Positions 7,817 to 17,920 of a stretch of 64,000 nucleotides of DNA are shown here, piece after piece. The stretch is from positions 186,001 to 250,000 of the forward strand of contig NZ_JAHLPZ010000001.1 of assembly GCF_018918185.1 (NCBI RefSeq). Direction: 5' to 3'. Made by a program: the position numbers and the translations under genes. The first letter of the stretch is position 1. Each line of letters opens with the position of its first letter. The notes below the pieces were generated by a model. That model was not told the DNA's origin and made no database searches. It saw only the letters and a program-made list of their open reading frames with translations. This DNA comes from Eubacterium sp. MSJ-21 (GTDB taxonomy: Bacteria > Bacillota > Clostridia > Lachnospirales > Lachnospiraceae).

Positions 7817-8452
7817 ATGACGAAGAAACAACGAGCCGCTATAATTATAGAACGTTTGCGGGAAGCGTACCCGGATGCTTCGTGTACACTCGAGTACGAT
7901 GAGGCGTGGAAGCTGTTGGTCGAAGTAAGGCTGGCTGCGCAGTGTACAGATGCCAGAGTGAATGTAGTCGTGCAGGATTTGTATGCAAAATATCCGACAG
8001 TAGCAGCACTGGCACAAGCAAATCCTGAGGATGTGGAGGCGATCGTGCGCCCGTGCGGACTCGGAAGAAGCAAGGCGAAGGATATCTGCGCCTGCATGAA
8101 AGTATTGCATGAGAAATATCAGGATAATGTCCCGGATGATTTTGATGCACTGCTGGCACTTCCGGGGGTTGGAAGAAAGAGTGCAAACCTCATCATGGGA
8201 GATGTATTCGGTAAGCCGGCGATCGTGACAGACACACATTGTATCCGGTTAGTAAACCGGATGGGACTTGTGGATGGCGTGAAGGATCCGAAGAAAGTTG
8301 AGATGGCATTATGGAAGATCATACCACCGGAAGAAGGCAGCGATTTATGCCACCGGCTGGTATATCATGGCAGGGATGTATGCAGTGCCCGTACGAAGCC
8401 ACATTGTGATGTGTGCTGTCTACAGGACATTTGCAAAAAATGTGGTGTTTAG
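7817..8452 (+). CDS. nth: Endonuclease III (DNA glycosylase / AP lyase)
   Basis: A 211-residue base-excision repair enzyme that removes oxidised pyrimidines and cuts at the abasic site. The helix-hairpin-helix LPGVGRKSANLI carries the catalytic lysine, and the catalytic aspartate is in VTDTHCIRL. The C-terminal iron-sulfur loop has four cysteines in CSARTKPHCDVCCLQDIC. Spacing between the first two is seven residues, one more than in the E. coli enzyme. The chosen ATG follows GGAG. It is followed at 50 bases by a lipase-like gene in the same direction. Confidence 0.95.
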   Translation: MTKKQRAAIIIERLREAYPDASCTLEYDEAWKLLVEVRLAAQCTDARVNVVVQDLYAKYPTVAALAQANPEDVEAIVRPCGLGRSKAKDICACMKVLHEKYQDNVPDDFDALLALPGVGRKSANLIMGDVFGKPAIVTDTHCIRLVNRMGLVDGVKDPKKVEMALWKIIPPEEGSDLCHRLVYHGRDVCSARTKPHCDVCCLQDICKKCGV

Positions 8453-8502
8453 AAGAAGACATCTTGAGTGGGAGAACACGCAACATAGACAGGAGGCTAT
8501 AG

Positions 8503-9426
8503 ATGGCAGTCAAGTATAGAGAGTTTAAATTTCATTCACATGCAGATAAGCTTGAAATCCATGCGATGACGGTTGCACCGGAAGGAAAGATCATTGGTGT
8601 GGTACAGATTCTGCATGGAATGTGTGAACACAAGGAACGGTATTATGATTTTATGAAATTTCTGGCAGAGAAAGGATATCTGTGTGTAATCCATGACCAT
8701 CGTGGACATGGCAGCAGTATCGTGAGTGATGCAGATCTCGGGTACTTCTACGATGCCGGATACGATGGACTAATCGAAGATGCACATCAGGTGACAGAGC
8801 TGATTAAGGAGAGTGTCGGAGATGTGCCATATATTCTGCTAGGACACAGTATGGGTTCTCTCGTAGCCCGTTGTTATCTGAAACGGTATGACGATGAGAT
8901 TGACAAGGCAGTGATCGTCGGAAGCCCATCGATGCGGCGTGGCATTTCCCCGGGACTGCGGTTATTGAAGATCCTGCGTGCCTGCAAGGGCAGACGGAAG
9001 CACTCAAAGCTTATGGATCACATTATGATGAATTCGAGCTATGAAAGACGGTTTAAGAAAGAAAAACTGCAGCATGCGTGGATTAATTCCGACCGCGATG
9101 CGGTAGAGAAATACAACAATGACCGGTATTGTAATTTTACGTTTACACTCGATGGGTATGAAAATCTGGTCTACCTTCTGCAGGAGACATACAGCAAGGA
9201 TGGCTGGCAGATGAAGCATAAGGATCTGCCAATCAAATTTTTCTCCGGCAAGGATGATCCGTGTGCACTCAGCCCAAGTGATTTCGGAAAGGCAATTCAT
9301 TTTATGAAAGAGCTTGGATACACGGATGTCCGGGGCGCGATGTACAAGGGAATGCGTCACGAAATCCTGAATGAAAAAGGCAGAAAAAGGGTATATCAAG
9401 ACATATATGATTTTATAAAAAATTAG
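8503..9426 (+). CDS. Alpha/beta hydrolase, monoacylglycerol lipase / lysophospholipase-like
   Basis: A 307-residue hydrolase of the serine aminopeptidase S33 group. The nucleophile elbow is GHSMGS (residues about 122-127). An oxyanion-hole motif LHGMCEHKERY and the strand IHDHRGHGSS are typical of lysophospholipases and monoacylglycerol lipases, and the late histidine sits in GMRHEILNE. No signal peptide is visible, so it is probably cytoplasmic. AGGAGG lies just before the ATG. It is closely followed by the MetH-activation-like gene and glpK, so glycerol release from lipids feeding glycerol kinase is a plausible but unproven link. Confidence 0.85.
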   Translation: MAVKYREFKFHSHADKLEIHAMTVAPEGKIIGVVQILHGMCEHKERYYDFMKFLAEKGYLCVIHDHRGHGSSIVSDADLGYFYDAGYDGLIEDAHQVTELIKESVGDVPYILLGHSMGSLVARCYLKRYDDEIDKAVIVGSPSMRRGISPGLRLLKILRACKGRRKHSKLMDHIMMNSSYERRFKKEKLQHAWINSDRDAVEKYNNDRYCNFTFTLDGYENLVYLLQETYSKDGWQMKHKDLPIKFFSGKDDPCALSPSDFGKAIHFMKELGYTDVRGAMYKGMRHEILNEKGRKRVYQDIYDFIKN

Positions 9427-9443
9427 ACGGTAAGAGTGGAACT

Positions 9444-10166
9444 ATGAAAGTCAGAATGGCAGTCGAACAACCGAATAAGGATGCATTTATCGAGCAGGTG
9501 ATGCGCAAATATCATTTTTCCACAGAAGAAAAAAAAGCGTTGCAGCAGGTGTATGAGAAGATTCGCACTTACATGGCACCGTATGCAATCTATCGGATCA
9601 ACACACGGATGCGGGGCGTTCCGCTTCTCGATGCGGAACAGTCGGCACTTGTAGCGATGACGCTTGGCGAAGGTGTGGACCGTCTGCAGGAATACTATGA
9701 GCGGGAGCATGCGTTATCGGAAAGCTATATGGTGGAGTGCGTGGCAAATGAACTGCTTCTGCAGATGTATGCGGATTTCAATCAGAGTTATCCGAAATTC
9801 CATCGCCGCTATGTGAAGCGTTATGTGTTTGTCGGAGAGGAAATTCCGCTCGATGGCATGCAGAAGCTGCTTGCAGAGGTATATGGCAGACAACCGGCAG
9901 ATATCGGACAGGAAAATGATATCACGGCAAATGAATATGGCGTGTTGCAGCCATCAAAAAGCGTGGTATTTTTTGCGTTGTTATCCGACAATCCGGAGCA
10001 GAGGTGTCAGGGGATTTGCATGAACTGCGGAAATACGGAATGTGAAAACCGTATGCAGGAAGCGCGGCAGATACAGGTGCGGACAGAATCGCAGGAGATG
10101 GCAGCAGCCATGGAGCCGGAGCAGAAGTTAAATTACGGATATCAGAGAATATTTGGACAAAAGTGA
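9444..10166 (+). CDS. Vitamin B12-dependent methionine synthase activation domain-like protein
   Basis: A 240-residue protein without membrane segments. The middle ([21 protein letters not shown]) and the end ([13 protein letters not shown], then a four-cysteine motif [13 protein letters not shown]) resemble stand-alone MetH activation-domain proteins, in which a conserved KSV segment and a C-terminal cysteine cluster occur. The match is remembered, not computed, and the SAM-binding motif is not clear. It lies 17 bases after the hydrolase gene and ends just before glpK, so it is probably cotranscribed. It may serve reactivation of a cobalamin enzyme, or be a family of unknown function. Confidence 0.45.
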   Translation: MKVRMAVEQPNKDAFIEQVMRKYHFSTEEKKALQQVYEKIRTYMAPYAIYRINTRMRGVPLLDAEQSALVAMTLGEGVDRLQEYYEREHALSESYMVECVANELLLQMYADFNQSYPKFHRRYVKRYVFVGEEIPLDGMQKLLAEVYGRQPADIGQENDITANEYGVLQPSKSVVFFALLSDNPEQRCQGICMNCGNTECENRMQEARQIQVRTESQEMAAAMEPEQKLNYGYQRIFGQK

Positions 10167-10176
10167 GGAACAGGTA

Positions 10177-11715
10177 TTGGAGAGACAGGAGAAACGCTAT
10201 ATTATGGCGCTTGACGCCGGTACAACGAGCAACCGCTGTATCTTATTCGATAAGAGTGGTACGATCGTGAGTATGGCGCAGAAAGAATTTACACAGATAT
10301 TTCCGAGGCCTGGCTGGGTAGAGCATGACGCAAATGAGATCTGGTCGACGCAGCTTGGTGTGGCGGTGGAAGCAATGTCTAAGATCAATGTGACGGCGGA
10401 GGATATCGCGGCAATCGGAATTACAAACCAGCGTGAGACAACGATTATCTGGGATAAGAAGACCGGACAGCCAATCTGCAATGCGATTGTCTGGCAGTGC
10501 CGGAGAACCGCAGAATATTGTGAGAAATTGCTTGGTCAGACGATGATGGATGCAGAAGGAAATGTGCTTCCGATTAAGGATGCGATCCAACAAAAAACAG
10601 GTTTGATCGTAGATCCGTATTTCTCCGCGACAAAGGTAAAATGGGTGTTAGACCACGTGCCGCAGGCAAGAAAACGGGCAGAAGCCGGAGAGCTGTTATT
10701 TGGAACAGTTGAGACATGGCTTATCTGGAAGCTCACCGGCGGTGCGGTACATGTGACGGATTATTCCAATGCGTCACGAACGATGATGTTCAACATCCAT
10801 ACGCTTCAGTGGGATGCCGATATCTTAAAGCTGCTTGATATTCCGGAATGCATGCTGCCAAAGGTGCGTTCGAACAGCGAGGTTTATGGTTATACATGTA
10901 CGAATCTGTTAGGTGGCGAGATTCCGATTGCGGGTGCCGCGGGCGATCAGCAGGCAGCGCTGTTTGGACAGAATTGTTTTCAGGCAGGCGACGCGAAGAA
11001 TACATATGGAACCGGATGTTTCCTTCTGATGAATACCGGTGAGACACCGATCCTTTCTAAGCACGGGCTTGTAACGACGATCGGCTGGGGCAGAGAAGGA
11101 AAGATCAATTATGCACTCGAAGGTTCGATCTTCGTTGCAGGCGCAGCGATACAGTGGCTACGTGATGAGATGGAATTTATCCGGGATGCGGCACAGAGTG
11201 AGGAACTTGCCACGCAGGTAGATGATACGGCAGGGTGTTATGTTGTTCCGGCATTTACTGGACTTGGTGCCCCATATTGGGATAGTTACGCGCGTGGCAC
11301 GATCGTGGGATTGACACGCGGTGTGAATAAAAAACATATCGTGCGGGCAACGCTTGATTCCATTGCTTATCAGGTGGCGGATGTGCTTGCGGCGATGAAT
11401 CAGGATTCCGGGATTCACCTGCAATCGCTGAATGTGGATGGCGGTGCAAGTGCGAATAACTATCTGATGCAGACGCAGGCAGATATCATACAGGTTCCGG
11501 TCAGGCGTCCGGTATGTGTGGAGTCGACAGCGCTCGGAGCGGCATATCTGGCGGGACTGGCTGTCTCGTACTGGAAGGATATGGACGAGATCCGAAGTAA
11601 CGCACAGACCGAGCGGATATTTGAACCACAGATAACAGAAGAAGAGAAGAATGAGCGTGTGCGCGGCTGGGAAAAAGCCGTGCGGACATCATTTGACTGG
11701 GCTAAAGGAGAGTAG
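10177..11715 (+). CDS. glpK: Glycerol kinase
   Basis: A 512-residue FGGY-family kinase that phosphorylates glycerol to glycerol 3-phosphate. The N-terminal phosphate loop is [18 protein letters not shown]; other signatures are [29 protein letters not shown], the GLGAPYWD loop and [14 protein letters not shown]. The start is taken as TTG at 10177, eight bases after GAGG; ATG at 10204 is the main alternative and would cut nine residues. It follows the previous gene by ten bases and is followed by a small conserved protein at six bases. No glycerol facilitator or glpD lies in the window. Confidence 0.95.
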   Translation: MERQEKRYIMALDAGTTSNRCILFDKSGTIVSMAQKEFTQIFPRPGWVEHDANEIWSTQLGVAVEAMSKINVTAEDIAAIGITNQRETTIIWDKKTGQPICNAIVWQCRRTAEYCEKLLGQTMMDAEGNVLPIKDAIQQKTGLIVDPYFSATKVKWVLDHVPQARKRAEAGELLFGTVETWLIWKLTGGAVHVTDYSNASRTMMFNIHTLQWDADILKLLDIPECMLPKVRSNSEVYGYTCTNLLGGEIPIAGAAGDQQAALFGQNCFQAGDAKNTYGTGCFLLMNTGETPILSKHGLVTTIGWGREGKINYALEGSIFVAGAAIQWLRDEMEFIRDAAQSEELATQVDDTAGCYVVPAFTGLGAPYWDSYARGTIVGLTRGVNKKHIVRATLDSIAYQVADVLAAMNQDSGIHLQSLNVDGGASANNYLMQTQADIIQVPVRRPVCVESTALGAAYLAGLAVSYWKDMDEIRSNAQTERIFEPQITEEEKNERVRGWEKAVRTSFDWAKGE

Positions 11716-11721
11716 ACAGAC

Positions 11722-11946
11722 ATGAATCCAATGAATTTTATGAAAGCAAAAGGGCTGTTATCACAGTTTACGATGAATCATCCGAAGCTTCCTGCTTTTT
11801 TCAAGGCGGCATCGTCGCAGATTGGTGAAGGTTCAATCATCGAGATCAGTGTGACAACGGCAGAAGGGAAGAATCTCTGTACGAACATGAAGGTGAGACC
11901 GGAAGATATGCAGCTTGTTGAAGAGTTGAGGAATCTCTCAAAGTAA
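11722..11946 (+). CDS. Small conserved protein of unknown function (74 aa)
   Basis: A 74-residue soluble protein encoded six bases after glpK and 27 bases before the chemotaxis receptor. The sequence has an amphipathic N-terminus (FMKAKGLLSQFTMNHPKLPAFFKA) and a polar C-terminal half (GSIIEISVTTAEGKNLCTNM), with one cysteine and no membrane segment. I do not recognise a family. Tight spacing within an operon and ordinary codon use support a real gene. Confidence 0.7.
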   Translation: MNPMNFMKAKGLLSQFTMNHPKLPAFFKAASSQIGEGSIIEISVTTAEGKNLCTNMKVRPEDMQLVEELRNLSK

Positions 11947-11973
11947 AAACAAACGATAGGAGGAACGCGCGAT

Positions 11974-13536
11974 ATGGAAGAAAACATAAGAGAAGCAATG
12001 ACTGCGGCACATGATAATATGCAGGAGAAGATGCAGGAAAAGGTCGCAGAGGTAAAAAACACGCTGGATAGTCTGGAGGGAACGAGCCGGGCAAACCGGT
12101 TTACGGTAATTGGGTATACGATTTACAATGCAGTTTTGCTGGCATGTTATCTTGTGGAGGTAATCAAGGGCAGCCGGACAGGCGGGTATTTCGCAATTTT
12201 CGCAGCCCTTTCCATCCTGCCGCTTGCTGCAATCTGGATCGAATATAAGCGGAATCCGGCGAGTGAAAATCTGAAACGGATTTTGATTTATTCATATGCA
12301 GTATTTTACACTTTTACGATATTTACAACCGTGTCTCCGGTTGCATTTGTGTATGGTGCACTTGTTAGTTTGTTCGTTATTGTATATGGACAGAAACGAT
12401 TGAGCTTTGGCGCAGCGGGAGGAATCTTCCTTCTTAACCTGATCCATGTGATTTATATGGCAGCAAATGGCATGATTACGTCGCAGGATCTTCCGAATGT
12501 TGAAATCCGGATCGGTTTTACATTGCTGTTCGCGTTGTTTATGGTGATGGCAACAAATGTTATCATCTCGAACAATGAAGCGAAGATGAAGGCTATCACA
12601 CAGGAGAAGGAGTCTGTATCTGCAATGTTAGAGCAGATTCTGGAAATCTCCGAGAATATGATCGGAGATATTCTGGCAGTTTCGGAGAAGATGACAACGC
12701 TGGAGGATTCGGTTACAAAGACAAAGGCATCCATGGAAGAAGTAACAAATGGAACGAACGATACCGCAGATTCGGTACAGTCCCAGCTCCTTAAGACAGA
12801 AGAAATCCAGCAGGTAATTGAGCGTGTGGAACATGTATCCGATACGATCGAGAGCGATATGGATGAGGCGAGCGAGGAGGTTGCACAGGGTAAGAATAAG
12901 ATTGATGAACTGATCTCACAGGTGGAGACAAGCGATGAGGCGAGCAAGAAGGTGGCAACCGAGCTTGACAAGCTGACAGCGTATGCAAGCCAGATGCAGG
13001 GAATCGTCGATATCATCGGGAACATCACCGATCAGACAAGTCTTCTTTCCTTGAATGCAAGTATCGAGGCAGCAAGAGTCGGCGAGGCAGGTAAGGGATT
13101 TGCAGTTGTTGCATCTGAGATTTCTGCTCTTGCAGACCAGACCCAGGAAGCGACAGTCAACATCGCCGAACTGATTGGAAATATTTCAGAGGAACTGACA
13201 GAGGTTGTAAATGTTGTCAGCTACCTGATTGATAACAATAAATTACAGAGCATCGCAGCGACTGAGACTGCATCTAGCTTCGAGACGATTGCAAGCCGGA
13301 CACAGGATATCCATCAGTTGACAGAGGAGCTGGCCGGGTTGGTATCTTCTCTTGCACAGTCGAATGAGGCAATCGTGGATAGTATCCAGACAATCTCGGC
13401 AGCAACCGAGGAAGTGACAGCACATTCAAGCGTAACACTTGAGAGCAGCGAGGAAAACAGCTCGATTGTTGTAGAGGTTGGTGATATCGTCGGAGAATTG
13501 CAGGCACTTGCAGAACGTCTGAGTGCATTAAGCTAA
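11974..13536 (+). CDS. Methyl-accepting chemotaxis protein with membrane-embedded N-terminus
   Basis: A 520-residue receptor. After a short cytoplasmic start there are about five or six hydrophobic segments (residues 38-195) with only short loops, so there is no large extracellular sensor domain. Then come coiled-coil regions and the highly conserved hairpin tip [20 protein letters not shown] (residues about 350-370), which contacts CheA and CheW. No HAMP domain is obvious. Such receptors sense through their membrane part, for instance membrane state or small permeants. GGAGGAAC precedes the ATG. A second receptor of different design is at 53456-55162. Confidence 0.93.
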   Translation: MEENIREAMTAAHDNMQEKMQEKVAEVKNTLDSLEGTSRANRFTVIGYTIYNAVLLACYLVEVIKGSRTGGYFAIFAALSILPLAAIWIEYKRNPASENLKRILIYSYAVFYTFTIFTTVSPVAFVYGALVSLFVIVYGQKRLSFGAAGGIFLLNLIHVIYMAANGMITSQDLPNVEIRIGFTLLFALFMVMATNVIISNNEAKMKAITQEKESVSAMLEQILEISENMIGDILAVSEKMTTLEDSVTKTKASMEEVTNGTNDTADSVQSQLLKTEEIQQVIERVEHVSDTIESDMDEASEEVAQGKNKIDELISQVETSDEASKKVATELDKLTAYASQMQGIVDIIGNITDQTSLLSLNASIEAARVGEAGKGFAVVASEISALADQTQEATVNIAELIGNISEELTEVVNVVSYLIDNNKLQSIAATETASSFETIASRTQDIHQLTEELAGLVSSLAQSNEAIVDSIQTISAATEEVTAHSSVTLESSEENSSIVVEVGDIVGELQALAERLSALS

Positions 13537-13575
13537 CATGGTTTTGGCAAAGGAAAAATAACTGAAAAAAGGTTA

Positions 13576-13604
13576 TTGACATTTTTTCTGAAGTAGAGTA
13601 GTAT
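13576..13604 (+). promoter_or_regulatory. trp operon promoter
   Basis: TTGACA (13576-13581) and TAGTAT (13599-13604) are separated by 17 bases, immediately upstream of the T-box leader. Confidence 0.75.
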
Positions 13605-13899
13605 GAGCCTATCAAAAATGAATAGTGACACGAAACCAATGATGTGGAGATAACGTTACATCGTGCACGTACAGAGAATCCGGGAGGCTGAGAACCGGGT
13701 CGGACGCAGGGCAGCAAATGGACCACGGAGGGCATAGTCAAAGGAGCATCCGCTCTGAGTATTCTATGACGTTCGCATACGTTAGTTGCAGGGAATATGA
13801 TAGTATTCTGAAAGAGCATGGGAGGAAACTCTCATGAAACAAGGTGGCACCGCGGGAATTCCGTCCTTGACAAAAGTATATTTTGTCAAGGACTTTTTT
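13601..13899 (+). ncRNA. T-box riboswitch (tryptophan) with terminator
   Basis: The leader has the T-box sequence AGGTGGCACCGCG (13842-13854), followed by a strong terminator with stem GTCCTTGACAAAA/TTTTGTCAAGGAC (13863-13893) and a T run to 13899. The long Stem I closes between 13601-13609 and 13730-13736, and carries an AGAGA motif (13660s). A TGG triplet at 13719-13721, followed by ACCAC, is the likely specifier codon for tRNA-Trp. Uncharged tRNA-Trp binding should stabilise the antiterminator and let the trp genes be transcribed, consistent with the genes downstream. Confidence 0.9.
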
Positions 13900-13950
13900 A
13901 TTGCAATGAATAAATTATTGGAACCATGTCACGAAGAAAGGAGTTTGGAG

Positions 13951-15426
13951 ATGATCAGACCAACATTAGAAGAAGCGATGCAGTATCAGAAGGATTATAA
14001 GGTTGTTCCGGTGTTAAAGGAAATCTATTCCGATATCCGCACACCGATGCAGGTGCTGAAGATACTGAAAAAGGCAAGCAGACATTGCTATATGTTAGAG
14101 AGTGTGGAGAACCAGGAGAACTGGGGACGCTATACATTTCTTGGTTATAAGCCAAAGCTTTGCGTGACATGCATGAACGGAACGCTGAAAGTCACCGATG
14201 TGAACGAAACGGTAATCCGCGAGGAACTGGTACAGCATCCGGAAGCCTGTATCAATGAAATCCTTGCAGATTACAAGAGTCCGAAGATTGAGGGATTCCC
14301 GACATTCACCGGCGGACTGGTTGGGTATTTTGCATATGATTACATCAAATACAGTGAACCGAAGCTGAATCTGGATGCGGAAGATGAGGAAGGGTTTAAC
14401 GATGTAGATCTGATGCTGTTCGATAAGGTGATTGCATTTGACAATGTGAAGCAGAAGCTGCTCATCATCGCGAATGCGAAGACGGATAACCTGACGGAGA
14501 ATTATATTCATGCGGTGGAAGAAATATCCGAGATCATTGAGCTGATCAAACATGGTGAGGAAGCAGAGGTAGAACCGGCGAAGATGACATCCGAATACCG
14601 GAAGCTGTTCGATCAGGAAGACTTCTGCAACATGGTGGAAAAAGCAAAGAATTACATCTACGAAGGTGATATCTTCCAGGTTGTATTATCGAACCGGCTG
14701 GAAGCGGATTTCTCCGGAAGCCTGCTGAATACTTACCGGGTACTTCGGACGATCAACCCATCACCGTATATGTTCTATTTCAGCGGCGACGATATCGAGG
14801 TAGCGGGTGCCTCCCCGGAGACCTTGGTGAAGCTGGAAAATGGTGTGTTACATACCTTCCCATTGGCGGGAACCAGACCGAGAGGAAAAACGAAGGAAGA
14901 AGATCTTCGAAACGAAGAGGAACTTTTAGCAGACGAGAAAGAGCGTTCCGAACACAACATGCTTGTTGATCTCGGAAGAAATGATATCGGCAAGATCAGC
15001 AGGTTCGGAAGCGTGGAAGTGGAGAAATACATGAGCATCGAGCGGTATTCGCATGTGATGCATATCGGTTCTACGGTACGCGGGGAACTGCGTGACGACT
15101 GCTCCGTGACAGATGCGGTCGATGCGATCCTTCCGGCAGGAACCTTGTCCGGCGCACCGAAGATTCGTGCCTGTGAGATAATCAACGAACTCGAGAATAA
15201 CAAACGCGGCATCTACGGTGGAGCAATCGGTTATATTGATTTTACCGGAAACTTAGATACCTGTATTGCGATCCGGATTGCATATAAGAAGAACGGAAAG
15301 GTATTCGTACGAAGCGGAGCCGGAATCGTGGCAGACAGTGTACCGGAGAACGAATATCAAGAATGTATCAACAAGGCAAAGGCTGTGATGAAAGCAATCG
15401 AGATCTCACAGGAAATGACAGACTAA
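13951..15426 (+). CDS. trpE: Anthranilate synthase component I
   Basis: A 491-residue enzyme that makes anthranilate from chorismate with ammonia supplied by TrpG. The chorismate-binding core shows LAGTRPRGKTKEED, EKERSEHNMLVDLGRNDIG, and a motif near ILPAGTLSGAPKIRACEII. The N-terminal MLES variant of the LLES motif (residues about 48-51) belongs to the tryptophan feedback site. ATG 13951 follows AAAGGAG; the frame stays open upstream into the T-box terminator, but that part is leader RNA. It is the first gene of trpEGDCFBA, controlled by the T-box at 13601-13899. Confidence 0.97.
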   Translation: MIRPTLEEAMQYQKDYKVVPVLKEIYSDIRTPMQVLKILKKASRHCYMLESVENQENWGRYTFLGYKPKLCVTCMNGTLKVTDVNETVIREELVQHPEACINEILADYKSPKIEGFPTFTGGLVGYFAYDYIKYSEPKLNLDAEDEEGFNDVDLMLFDKVIAFDNVKQKLLIIANAKTDNLTENYIHAVEEISEIIELIKHGEEAEVEPAKMTSEYRKLFDQEDFCNMVEKAKNYIYEGDIFQVVLSNRLEADFSGSLLNTYRVLRTINPSPYMFYFSGDDIEVAGASPETLVKLENGVLHTFPLAGTRPRGKTKEEDLRNEEELLADEKERSEHNMLVDLGRNDIGKISRFGSVEVEKYMSIERYSHVMHIGSTVRGELRDDCSVTDAVDAILPAGTLSGAPKIRACEIINELENNKRGIYGGAIGYIDFTGNLDTCIAIRIAYKKNGKVFVRSGAGIVADSVPENEYQECINKAKAVMKAIEISQEMTD

Positions 15427-15442
15427 GAAAGGAGATGGCAGC

Positions 15443-16012
15443 ATGATATTACTGATTGATAATTACGATAGTTTCTCTTACAACTTGTATCAGCTTATCG
15501 GAATGATCCGGCCGGACATCAAGGTTATAAGAAATGATGAGATGACGATCGCAGAGATTGAAGCACTGGCACCGGATCACATCATCGTATCACCGGGACC
15601 GGGCAGACCAAAGGATGCCGGAATCTGCGAGGAAGTAATTGATTACTTCAAAGGGAAGATTCCAATCTTCGGAGTGTGCCTCGGACATCAGGCAATCTGC
15701 GAGACATTCGGTGGCGAAATCGGATATGCAAAGAAGCTGATGCACGGAAAGATGTCCATCGTTGATCTCGACACCAACAGTGCCATCTTCAAGGGGATGG
15801 AGCCCAAATTACAGGCAGCCAGATATCATTCCCTTGCCGCAGAGGAAGACAAGCTTCCGGCGGAGCTGAAGGTAATCGCCCGCACGGAGGATGGCGAGAT
15901 CATGGCAGTGGAGCACCGGAACTACCAGGTATACGGCGTACAGTTCCACCCGGAGTCAATCCTGACCCCCGATGGGCGACAGATTATGGAGCGGTTTTTG
16001 AGTATGAAATAA
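15443..16012 (+). CDS. trpG: Anthranilate synthase component II (glutamine amidotransferase)
   Basis: A 189-residue class I glutamine amidotransferase that releases ammonia from glutamine for TrpE. The catalytic cysteine is in [10 protein letters not shown], and the His-Glu pair is in QFHPESILT. The opening [15 protein letters not shown] and [11 protein letters not shown] are classic TrpG signatures. It starts 16 bases after trpE behind AGGAG, and is separate from trpD (not fused). Confidence 0.97.
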   Translation: MILLIDNYDSFSYNLYQLIGMIRPDIKVIRNDEMTIAEIEALAPDHIIVSPGPGRPKDAGICEEVIDYFKGKIPIFGVCLGHQAICETFGGEIGYAKKLMHGKMSIVDLDTNSAIFKGMEPKLQAARYHSLAAEEDKLPAELKVIARTEDGEIMAVEHRNYQVYGVQFHPESILTPDGRQIMERFLSMK

Positions 16013-16025
16013 GGAGGACAAAGCG

Positions 16026-17039
16026 ATGATAAAAGAAGCGATCAGCAAAGCAATGAATAAAGAGAATCTGACAAGAGAGGAAGCCCTTCAGGTTATGAAG
16101 GAAATCATGAGCGGTGAGGCAGAACAGTCACAGGTTGCAGCATTTCTGGTAGCCCTGCATATGAAGGGAGAGACAGCCGAGGAGATTTCCGCCTGTGCCG
16201 AAGGTATGCGCAGCTTCGCAACGAAGGTCGACCGTGGCGATATGGATGTGATTGATATCGTCGGAACCGGTGGAGACCGTTCGAATACATTTAATATTTC
16301 GACTACTGCAGCAATCGTAACTGCAGCGGCAGGTGTGGCAGTTGCCAAGCACGGAAACCGAGCCGCTTCGAGCAAGTGTGGAACCGCCGATTGTCTCGAG
16401 ACACTCGGTGTCAATCTGATGCTTGAGCCGGAGAAGAATGCGAAGGTGCTGAAGGATACAAACCTGTGCTTCCTTTTCGCACAGAAATATCATCCGGCAA
16501 TGCGTTATGTCGGACCGGTGAGAAAAGCAATCGGTGTTCCGACTGTATTTAATATTCTGGGACCTCTGACAAATCCTGCTTATAATACATACCAGCTGCT
16601 CGGCGTGTACAGCGAGAAACTGCTTGACACGGTAGCGAATGCGCTGAAGGATCTTGGCTTAAAACATGCGATGGTTGTCTATGGCAAGGACTGCTTGGAT
16701 GAAATCTCTATGAGTGCGGATACCGAGGTTTGCGAGCTTGCCGATGGTAAAGTCACGAAGTACACGATCACGCCGGAACAGTTCGGATTCACACGATGCA
16801 GGAAGGAAGACTTGGTTGGAGGAACACCGGAAGAAAATGCAGCACTGGTGAAGGAAATCCTCGAAGGAAAGGTAACGGGGGCGAAGCTTGATGCCGTGTT
16901 GATCAACGCGGGTGCAGCCATCCATGTTGCAAAAAATGTGAGCATGGAGGAAGGTATCAAAGAGGCACGCGAGATGATCACAAGCGGCAAGGCGCTTGCG
17001 ACTATGGAACAGTTTATCACCGAAACAAACGCAGCATAA
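16026..17039 (+). CDS. trpD: Anthranilate phosphoribosyltransferase
   Basis: A 337-residue enzyme that joins anthranilate to phosphoribosyl pyrophosphate. The PRPP-binding motif [17 protein letters not shown] (residues about 80-96) is intact, followed by [15 protein letters not shown] and [11 protein letters not shown]. It starts 13 bases after trpG behind AAGGAGG and has the normal length. It is the third gene of the trp operon. Confidence 0.97.
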   Translation: MIKEAISKAMNKENLTREEALQVMKEIMSGEAEQSQVAAFLVALHMKGETAEEISACAEGMRSFATKVDRGDMDVIDIVGTGGDRSNTFNISTTAAIVTAAAGVAVAKHGNRAASSKCGTADCLETLGVNLMLEPEKNAKVLKDTNLCFLFAQKYHPAMRYVGPVRKAIGVPTVFNILGPLTNPAYNTYQLLGVYSEKLLDTVANALKDLGLKHAMVVYGKDCLDEISMSADTEVCELADGKVTKYTITPEQFGFTRCRKEDLVGGTPEENAALVKEILEGKVTGAKLDAVLINAGAAIHVAKNVSMEEGIKEAREMITSGKALATMEQFITETNAA

Positions 17040-17045
17040 GGGAGT

Positions 17046-17852
17046 TTGAGCATGATATTAGATGAGATAGCAGAAACGACACGGGCACGTGTGGAAGAAG
17101 ACAAGAAGAACATACCGTTTGTGGATATACGGAATGAAGCGGAGCGTCTGGCAGCGGAATTGCCGAAAGGAAACCGTCCGAAGTTATTTCCATTCTACCA
17201 GGCTCTGAAGAGTCCGGGAATCTCGTTTATCTGTGAGGTGAAGAAGGCGTCTCCGTCGAAAGGTGTGATCGCAGAGGAATTTCCGTATCTCCAGATTGCG
17301 AAGGAATATGAGATAGCCGGTGCATCGGCAATCTCGTGCCTGACGGAACCGTATTATTTTCAGGGAAAGGATTTGTACCTGAAAGAAATCACCAAGCATG
17401 TAAAGATTCCGGTATTGAGAAAAGATTTTACGGTTGATCCGTATATGATCTATCAGGCACGGACGCTTGGCGCATCGGCAATCCTGCTGATTTGTTCACT
17501 GCTTTCCCAGTCGGAGTTAGAAGAGTATCAGGCGATTGCAACGGAGCTTGGCATGTCGGCGTTAGTCGAGGCACACGATGAGCGGGAAGTGGAGATGGCG
17601 CTTCGCGCGGAGGCATCCATCATCGGTGTGAACAACCGGAATCTGAAGACATTTACGGTGGATATCAACAATTCCACCAGGTATCGGAAGATGGTGCCGA
17701 AGGAAGTCGCATTTGTCTCAGAGAGCGGAATCAAGACGGCAGAGGATATTGCGAAGCTTCTGGAAAATGGCACGGATGCGGTGCTGATCGGCGAGACGCT
17801 GATGCGCAGTGCGAACAAGAAGCAGGCATTAGATGAACTGCGGGGAATGTAA
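17046..17852 (+). CDS. trpC: Indole-3-glycerol phosphate synthase
   Basis: A 268-residue TIM-barrel enzyme that closes the indole ring. Catalytic and phosphate motifs are FICEVKKASPSKGVI, LRKDFTVDPYMIYQAR, EAHDEREVEMAL, GVNNRNLKTFTVD and SESGIKTAEDI. It starts six bases after trpD; AGGGAG is a weak ribosome site overlapping the trpD stop. Unlike E. coli, TrpC and TrpF are separate proteins here. Confidence 0.97.
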   Translation: MSMILDEIAETTRARVEEDKKNIPFVDIRNEAERLAAELPKGNRPKLFPFYQALKSPGISFICEVKKASPSKGVIAEEFPYLQIAKEYEIAGASAISCLTEPYYFQGKDLYLKEITKHVKIPVLRKDFTVDPYMIYQARTLGASAILLICSLLSQSELEEYQAIATELGMSALVEAHDEREVEMALRAEASIIGVNNRNLKTFTVDINNSTRYRKMVPKEVAFVSESGIKTAEDIAKLLENGTDAVLIGETLMRSANKKQALDELRGM

Positions 17853-17920
17853 GCATGTGCCATGGAATCAAATTGGTGTTCAAAGCAGGAGAAAGATGAA
17901 CAGGCTGGAAGGAAAGTAAA

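Noticed and set aside
12453-13028. A 191-codon Ser/Ile-rich minus-strand frame.
   Set aside because: It is the shadow of the coiled-coil region of the chemotaxis receptor at 11974-13536, with no ribosome site.
13834-13950. Upstream extension of trpE by 39 codons.
   Set aside because: The stretch is the T-box antiterminator and terminator; the ATG at 13951 has the proper ribosome site.
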